Below, piece by piece: positions 58,630 to 64,000 of a stretch of 64,000 nt of DNA (positions are counted from its first letter, which is position 1; every line of letters starts with the position of its first letter). The stretch is from Ahaetulla prasina. Its lineage: Eukaryota > Chordata > Lepidosauria > Squamata > Colubridae. The stretch is from positions 162,447,438 through 162,511,437 of the forward strand of contig NC_080540.1 of NCBI RefSeq assembly GCF_028640845.1, written 5' to 3'. A program made the position numbers and the translations under genes. The notes below the pieces were generated by a model. That model was given only the letters and a program-made list of their open reading frames with translations. It did no database searches and was not told the DNA's origin.

Positions 58630-58775
58630 ATGTCATAATCCTCTTCCTAAGAATGAATGAGAGACTGGTCCAAAGTCATCCAGCTGGTTTCGTGCCTAAA
58701 GTGGGCCTAGAACTCCCAGTCTCCCAGTTTCTATCCAGTGGCTTAAGCCCCTAGACTCGACAGCCTGGCTTTCAG
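58630..58775 (-). mobile_element. tRNA-derived SINE fragment, minus orientation
   Basis: Reversed family motifs: 'ccaaagtcatccagctggtt', 'tgggcctagaactcccagtc' and 'ggcttaagcccctagactcg'. Confidence 0.6.
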
Positions 58776-58861
58776 TCCTCTATTAAACAAGCACATTTAA
58801 ACAAAGAAGCTCACCAGAGATAGCAGTCTCTCTTTTCTACTTGATTGGTCATTCCTGTAAA

Positions 58862-59325
58862 CCATGGATGTGCAACCTTATGCCACCAGGCTTGAAGTTT
58901 TGGGCTTAGACAATTTAGAACTACGCTGCCTTTGGTGTGACTTAAGCGTAGTACACAAAATTATCTGCTACAAAGTCCTACCTGTCAATGCAGCTTCAAC
59001 CGCAATAATACATGGGCAAACAATAGATACAAATTTAGGTGAACGGCTCCAAACTCGATTGCAGAACATATGACTTCAGTAACAGAGTGGTCAATGTCTG
59101 GAATGCAGTAGCAGTGCAACTCTGTGGTTACATCCCCAAACCCACAAAACTTTAACCTTAGACTGTCTACTGTTGATCTCACCCCATTCCTAAGAGGTCT
59201 ATAAGGACACCAACGTGCCTACTGTCCTGTCCTACTGTCTCCATTTATTTGTATCCATTTCCTGTATTCATAATCATGTTTATACTTATATCTGTTATCT
59301 TATACATGTTTGACAAATTAAGAGG
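58862..59325 (+). mobile_element. L2/CR1-type LINE 3' end
   Basis: The plus strand reads YATRLEVLGLDNLELRCL, collinear with the minus-strand copy at 46.7-47.4 kb, including 'tatgacttcagtaacagagt' and 'gatctcaccccattcctaag'. The 3' UTR ends 'catgtttgacaaatta', where the next LINE begins. Frameshifts indicate an older copy. Confidence 0.78.
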
Positions 59326-59328
59326 GCA

Positions 59329-60100
59329 TTTTAGGAGGGCTTTTTATCAGGTTCGCCTGATTCGCCAGTTGCGCCCCTTCCTTGACCGGGATGCCCTATG
59401 CACGGTCACTCATGCTCTTGTCACCTCTCGCTTGGATTACTGCAATGCTCTCTACATGGGGCTCCCCTTGAAGAGCACCCGGAGGCTCCAGTTGGTTCAG
59501 AATGCAGCTGCGTGGGTGATAGAGGGAGCCACTCGTGGCTCCCATGTAACACCGCTCCTGCGCAGACTGCACTGGCTACCTGTGGTCTTTCGGGTGCACT
59601 TCAAGGTTTTGGTTACTACCTTCAAAGCGCTCCATGGCTTAGGACCGGGTTACTTACGGGACCGCTTACTGCTACCGATTGCCTCCCACCGACCCGTGCG
59701 CTCTCACAGGGAGGGACTCCTCAGGGTGCCGTCCGCCAAACAATGTCGGCTGGCGGCCCCCAGGGGAAGGGCCTTCTCTGTGGGGGCTCCCACCCTCTGG
59801 AATGAACTTCCCCCAGGACTACGACAACTTCCTGACCTTCGGACCTTTCGCCGTGAGTTGAAGACCTACCTATTCATTCGCGCAGGACTGGCATAGAAAT
59901 TTTAAAAATAAATTTTTAGCAGTTTTAAGATTTTGATTTAATTTGGGGTTTTTTATGTTTTAATAGTTTTAATCTGGCCTGATGTCTAATAAGATTTTTA
60001 TTATTGTTTTTACTGTATATATTGTGTTGTTTTTACTTTGGCTGTGAACCGCCCTGAGTCCTTCGGGAGAAGGGCGGTATAAAAGTCTAAATAAACTAAA
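59329..60100 (+). mobile_element. CR1 LINE, 5'-truncated, C-terminal ORF2 open
   Basis: About 188 codons stay open from 59329 to the stop at 59894-59896. They include YQVRLIRQLRPFLDRDALCT, SRLDYCNALYMGLPLKSTRR, LQLVQNAAAW, LHWLPVVFRVHFKVL, TLWNELPPGLRQLP and FRRELKTYLFIRAGLA. This is the diagnostic C-terminus of CR1 ORF2, downstream of the RT palm. The 3' UTR ends in the stem 'accgccctgagtccttcggg' and 'agaagggcggt'. The absence of any break marks it as one of the youngest LINE copies here, but it lacks the endonuclease and RT core and cannot be active. Confidence 0.92.
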
Positions 60101-60160
60101 CAACTAAACTAAACTAAACTAAACTAAACTAAACTAAACTAAACTAAACTAAATAAAAAT
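60101..60160 (+). repeat. (AAACT)n microsatellite at CR1 tail
   Basis: About ten aaact units directly after the CR1 3' end, then an A/T-rich run. Confidence 0.93.
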
Positions 60161-60313
60161 AAACAATAAATAAATAAAATAAAACCTTTGGCTTGTCTGG
60201 GCCACATTGAGTGAAGAGAAATTGTCTTGGGCGGCATAGAAATTATAATGTGTGTGTGTATCAAATTTATATGTGCTGATAAAGAAATAAAGGGAGACTA
60301 GTATAGATCTATC

Positions 60314-60396
60314 ACGTCAGGTAGCCATACCCTTACTCTGATTCGAACTTGGGCTGTCTGCATATTAGGCAGTTGTATTAACCTCTGAGCCATATA
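60314..60396 (-). mobile_element. tRNA-like SINE head, antisense
   Basis: On the minus strand it contains 'tatggctcagaggttaatac' (A-box-like) and 'caagttcgaatcag' (B-box). The cloverleaf is not complete, so I read it as a SINE head and not a tRNA gene. Confidence 0.5.
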
Positions 60397-62591
60397 AATT
60401 TGGTATAAAATGGTTTGTCATGAATGCGACTGCTTGTGGGCTCCTGGATTGAAGCTGAAAGGTGAAAGGAAAGCAGTATGCTCTGTCCTATATTGAGCAA
60501 GTCATCTAACTGTTAAAAAAAACAAAACTATTTGGTGAACTCCCTTTGCCTTCAAGAGGCTGGAAGAAAACAAAAGTTTTTTCCAGCTGCTGCAGAGTCC
60601 CAGGAAACTACCCTGTAAGTATCCTCAAAAGTTGACATTCTTGATCAAATTGAGCAGTTAAATCTGGTGGGTTTTATTTAGCAAAGTCTATAGTGGTTTT
60701 ATTTTAAATTATGATTGATTGTTTCTGCTTCATTGTTTGATGAATGTACCAAATTGGAAACATGCGAATAATTTGATTTTTTCCTACTCATATTCTAGGT
60801 GTCCATGCAATAGAAAAGAAAAGCCCAGCTTTGGGGAAATGGTGTGTCCTTCACTAGAAGTGAGGTCTCCTGTCTCACCTACAGGAGATGAAGGTTGCCA
60901 AAGGTGAGCTATGTAGCATTCCAATCTCTGCTTTTAATCTCACAGCAACATTGGAAATAGTTTGAGCTAACCAAGAGAGACTGACCCCAATGCACTCAAT
61001 GATTTTCTATGGCTGAGGCTGGACTTGGACTTGAGACTCTCCAGGAACCACAGAGTCGAACCCTTAACCACAAGCGCAATTCTAGTTGCAGATTGCCACC
61101 ATTAAAACTCTTTTTTGGTTAAGACCCAAATGTCCAGGCATAGAGCTACTTTATCAATGAGGTCTTTGCCTATCCACCCAGATAGGAAGGGTGGGGGTCT
61201 CTTTTGGTACCCTTTCTTAAAGAGTGTCATCTTCTGGGACTGAAGAAGACTGGGAAGCAGAAAGCCTTCTCAGTCACTGACCCTCTTCTTTGAAACATTT
61301 CCTCCCCAGGTCAGATAGGCTTCCACCCTATAGATTTTTCAAAAAGCCATTAAAAATTGACTTTCCCAGAGAGGCAGTATGAAAACAGCAAAGGTGATGA
61401 TGGTCCAATTTTCAGGCAACTCAAGAGCAACCAGATAGTACTAATTAAGTAGTGAAAGGGGGGCCCATTGATTCTGATTTTATTGCCAGAATTACATATG
61501 TAATCAGGGATTGCCTTTCTATATAAAATTCTGCTCATTTGGTCTGAACATCTAGGGAAGGTCTTCTAAGTTCCACCCCCATGTGAGGTCAAGAGGGTTG
61601 AGAACAAAAGGCAGGACCTCTTGGTAGTACTTACTGGCCTCCATATTATGGACCAGGCTGTCCCTAGACCTCAATTGCTACCTACCCTCCTCTCGTTCAG
61701 GAACCATCTTGTTTGAATAGGCATTCAGATTTCCTGGCGATTGGTAGGCAATTAATAATTTTAGCTGTTGCTGTGGTTATTGCGGTTGGCTAGGTGGGTT
61801 TTTTTTTCCCTTTGTTTTTGCATTTCTTTATTCAGTATATTTATAAGTGCAAAAGTACAGAAAAAGACGAAGAATTGTGGCTGAGAGAGATTGTTCTGGG
61901 ATTTAAATCGACCTGTCTTAAATTTAAACAGGCTGAGTTGGATTTCATTTTGTCTGATTCTTGATAACCAGTTAGAACTGACTATGCATCCAATGTAAAG
62001 TCTCCCTCAATTCAATTGGTGATTTCATGGATTGGGGGCAGGGATGATGGGGAAGATGGAGTGTTTGGCTTTAATAAAAAGTTATTTACAGTTGCCTTGT
62101 TCAGGATGTTTTTTAACTTTTAGTCTGGTCTACAGCCCTGGGATTGGCGTCTTCCACTGAATTATTAAGCAGCTCCAACATTAGGATCTTTAACTCCTTA
62201 ATTTCCTCTCTAAAATCATTTCGATTTTAGAGAGGAAAACGATAAACTGGTATTCAATTGATAAGAGATTTTAAATTAAAAAATTAATGTGGGGCCCACT
62301 GGAAAAGCACTTCAAAGCATCAGTGAGTCTCAGATTCATGAGATTGCCTTGATTATCTGTAGAGGCTCTAATTTAATGGTTCCATTAACATTGAATTTAG
62401 CATTTTTCCAACCCCCTTTTTTTCTCTGAAATGAATCATCCTCTCTGTAAATGTTGCCAGGCCAAGCAAAACATATCTGAAGCAGAGATCTGACAGCAAG
62501 AGCTCTGGTCCATCGTGAAAGTTTATACCCTTCTCAACAAACAGGATCCTTCCACACCTCAATCTTTCTTTAGGATTGTAAAGTAGGAGTC
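60397..62591. other. No gene seen; possible SINE remnant and a hairpin
   Basis: 60940-61085 has weak reversed SINE character ('gagtcgaacccttaaccaca'). The hairpin at 62202-62238 is listed separately. No exon recognised. Confidence 0.38.
62202..62238. repeat. Perfect 16-bp-arm hairpin
   Basis: Arm 'tttcctctctaaaatc', 5-nt loop atttc, and exact complement 'gattttagagaggaaa'. No transposon ends around it. Confidence 0.8.
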
Positions 62592-62609
62592 AATAGAAGG
62601 TAAAACAAG

Positions 62610-62749
62610 AGTATAAAAACTTTGTAGTGATATGTCGTGTAAATGGTCACAGTTCTGCACAAAAAAAAATCTTTTTTGTATTTTTGTGTTGCTGTATTTA
62701 TGTTTTGGGGGTTCTTTTGTTTGTTTAAAAATTAATAAAATATGGCTTA
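62610..62749 (+). mobile_element. Short retroelement 3' end (L1-like)
   Basis: About 140 bp ending 'aaaaattaataaaatatggc', flanked by copies of 'aatagaaggtaaaacaag' at 62592-62609 and 62750-62767. The exact 18-bp duplication marks it as a separately inserted, strongly 5'-truncated retroelement, probably an L1 3' end. Confidence 0.7.
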
Positions 62750-62771
62750 AATAGAAGGTAAAACAAGCAAA

Positions 62772-63678
62772 AATGTGGCAAACAAATACAAAATTGACTA
62801 TGTCTGTGGCATTCAAGGAAAACCAATTAAAGATGTTTTACAGATGGCACCTCCCACTGGCGAGGTTTGCCAAAATGTTCCCAAATAGCTCTTCAACATG
62901 TTGGAAGTGTGAAAAGGTTTATGGAACATATTATCATCTTTGGTGGACATGTTCGTCTGCAAAAAAGTATTGAACCAAAATTAGGAAATGGTTGGAAGAG
63001 ATAACTGATCAACCTATAGATTGGAAACCAGAGACATTTTTGTTGGGAATATTCACTAGAAAATATACCAAAAAAATAAAATATCTAATTCTATATATAA
63101 TAATGGCCGCAAGACTATCATATGCACAGAATTGGAAAAAAGACAATGTACCAACTGAAGAAGAACTGATAAAGAAAATTTTAGATTGTGCCAAGATGGA
63201 CAAATTAACAAAGGAAATTAAAGAAAAGGAAGATACAGAATACTATGTAGTATGGAACAAATGGTATAACCTCAGGGGTCTGCAAACTTGGCTCTTTTAA
63301 GACTTGTGGACTTCAACTCCCAGAATTCCTCAGCCAGCTTTGCTGGACTTCAACTCCTAGAGCACAAGTCTTAAAAGAGCCAAGTTTGCAGACCCCTGGA
63401 TAACTGGCTGGAGATTAAGAACAGTAATTAATAATGAATGGGGAAAAGTCACAAACGGAAAGTGTTTGTAAGATAATGTATAAAATTAATATTATATGTG
63501 AAGGAATTTTTTAGAGAAATAAGGGATAATGGGACAGGAAGGATATATATAGTATAAGGAGAGTTAAGGGGAAATGTAAATAATAGAAGACTACTGTTAC
63601 GAAACTGTTGTAAAAAGGGAATATATGTTTTGTGGTTGTCATATTGTGTTGTTTTACAAATAAAAAATTAAAAAAATA
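62772..63678 (+). mobile_element. 5'-truncated L1 LINE (ORF2 C-terminus), interrupted by a MITE
   Basis: 62773-62970 reads KMFYRWHLPLARFAKMFPNS then CWKCEKVYGTYYHLWWTC, and 62992-63270 continues to ETFLLGI and YYVVWNKWYN, homologous to the L1 at 14868. A stop at 62971-62973 and the MITE at 63273-63398 break it. The TSD agaaggtaaaacaagcaaa recurs with one mismatch at 63679-63697. Confidence 0.87.
63273..63398. mobile_element. hAT-like palindromic MITE, family A subtype, nested in L1
   Basis: A 126-bp element with ends CAGGGGTCTGCAAACTTGGC and TTTGCAGACCCCTG. The TSD is degraded (tataacct/gataactg). It shares the 'ggctcttttaagacttgtgg' subtype arm with the half-copy at 19085-19168. Confidence 0.87.
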
Positions 63679-63754
63679 AGAAGATAAAACAAGCAAACAA
63701 AAAACTTGCAATTGTGACGGAATGTGTCCACAAAGGGGGAGGTGATGTGATGGA

Positions 63755-63975
63755 CTACAGTTATATTGATATTGTTTCCTGATGATCTTTTCTTTTATGT
63801 ACACTGAGAGCATATGCACCAAGACAGATTCTTTGTGGGTCCAATCAAACTTGGCCAATAAAAAATTCTATTCCATTCCATTCCATTCCATTCCATTCCA
63901 TTCCATTCCATTCTATTCTATTCTATTCTATTCTATTCTATTCTATTCTATTCTATTCTATTCTATTCTATTCTA
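63755..63975 (+). mobile_element. L3/CR1-type LINE 3' tail with (ATTCC)n then (ATTCT)n
   Basis: 'cttttatgtacactgagagc', 'atatgcaccaagacag' and 'cttggccaataaaaaattct' match the 3' end of the 29921-31086 LINE. It passes into attcc units (about 63868-63910), then attct units to 63973. A strongly 5'-truncated copy. Confidence 0.87.
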
Positions 63976-64000
63976 ATGCATCAGATTTCCTGGAAAGAGG

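Noticed and set aside
59249..59896. 215-codon frame as a host protein-coding gene
   Set aside because: From 59329 on it is the C-terminus of CR1 ORF2, and the first codons come from the neighbouring LINE UTR.
60314..60396. tRNA gene on the minus strand
   Set aside because: Only box-like motifs are visible, with no complete acceptor stem. A SINE head is likelier.

Overview
This window looks like intergenic or intronic DNA from a squamate reptile, most probably an advanced snake. The case rests on its repeats, recognised from memory: three Sauria-type tRNA-derived SINEs, CR1/L3 LINE ends running straight into (ATTCT)n microsatellites (the 'Snake1' arrangement of snake genomes), reptile-type L1 ORF2 fragments, and many short hAT-like non-autonomous DNA transposons with 8-bp target-site duplications (TSDs). 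I found no exon, RNA gene, CRISPR array or prokaryotic feature that I can defend. Nearly every open frame is a chance frame, a simple-repeat frame or a decayed retrotransposon.

Layout. 1-10 kb: AT-rich DNA with one CpG-rich patch (1.6-2.3 kb), a Sauria SINE and several palindromic hAT MITEs. 10.5-16.8 kb: a solo LTR (5-bp TSD), more hAT elements and a 5'-truncated L1 carrying a perfect 31-bp-arm palindrome. 17.8-32.5 kb: the densest repeat block, with an LTR-like segment, two Sauria SINEs, nested DNA transposons, an antisense LINE reverse transcriptase, a second solo LTR, an L3-type LINE with FADDT motif and ATTCT tail, and two further LINE 3' parts. 32.6-33.4 kb: a roughly 756-bp almost pure purine tract. 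33.4-50.4 kb: sparser in young repeats and holding three CpG-rich single-copy patches (33.4-34.2, 43.8-44.8, 49.1-50.4 kb), the best candidates for promoters or regulatory DNA although no exon is visible. 50-64 kb: mostly single-copy to 55 kb, then hAT elements, a three-layer nest at 56.0-56.9 kb, two abutting LINE 3' ends at 58.9-60.1 kb, and a site hit twice by retroelements at 62.6-63.7 kb.

There is no operon-like logic here. What the window records is insertion history. TSDs are exact for most hAT elements and both LTR families, so the order of nested events can be read. The most interesting items are the acidic reading frame kept open in two copies of one solo-LTR family, the nested and reused insertion sites, the palindrome inside L1, the purine tract, four orphan CpG-rich patches and several perfect hairpins. 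I see no convincing new biological system. All family names are from memory of repeat families, not from a search.
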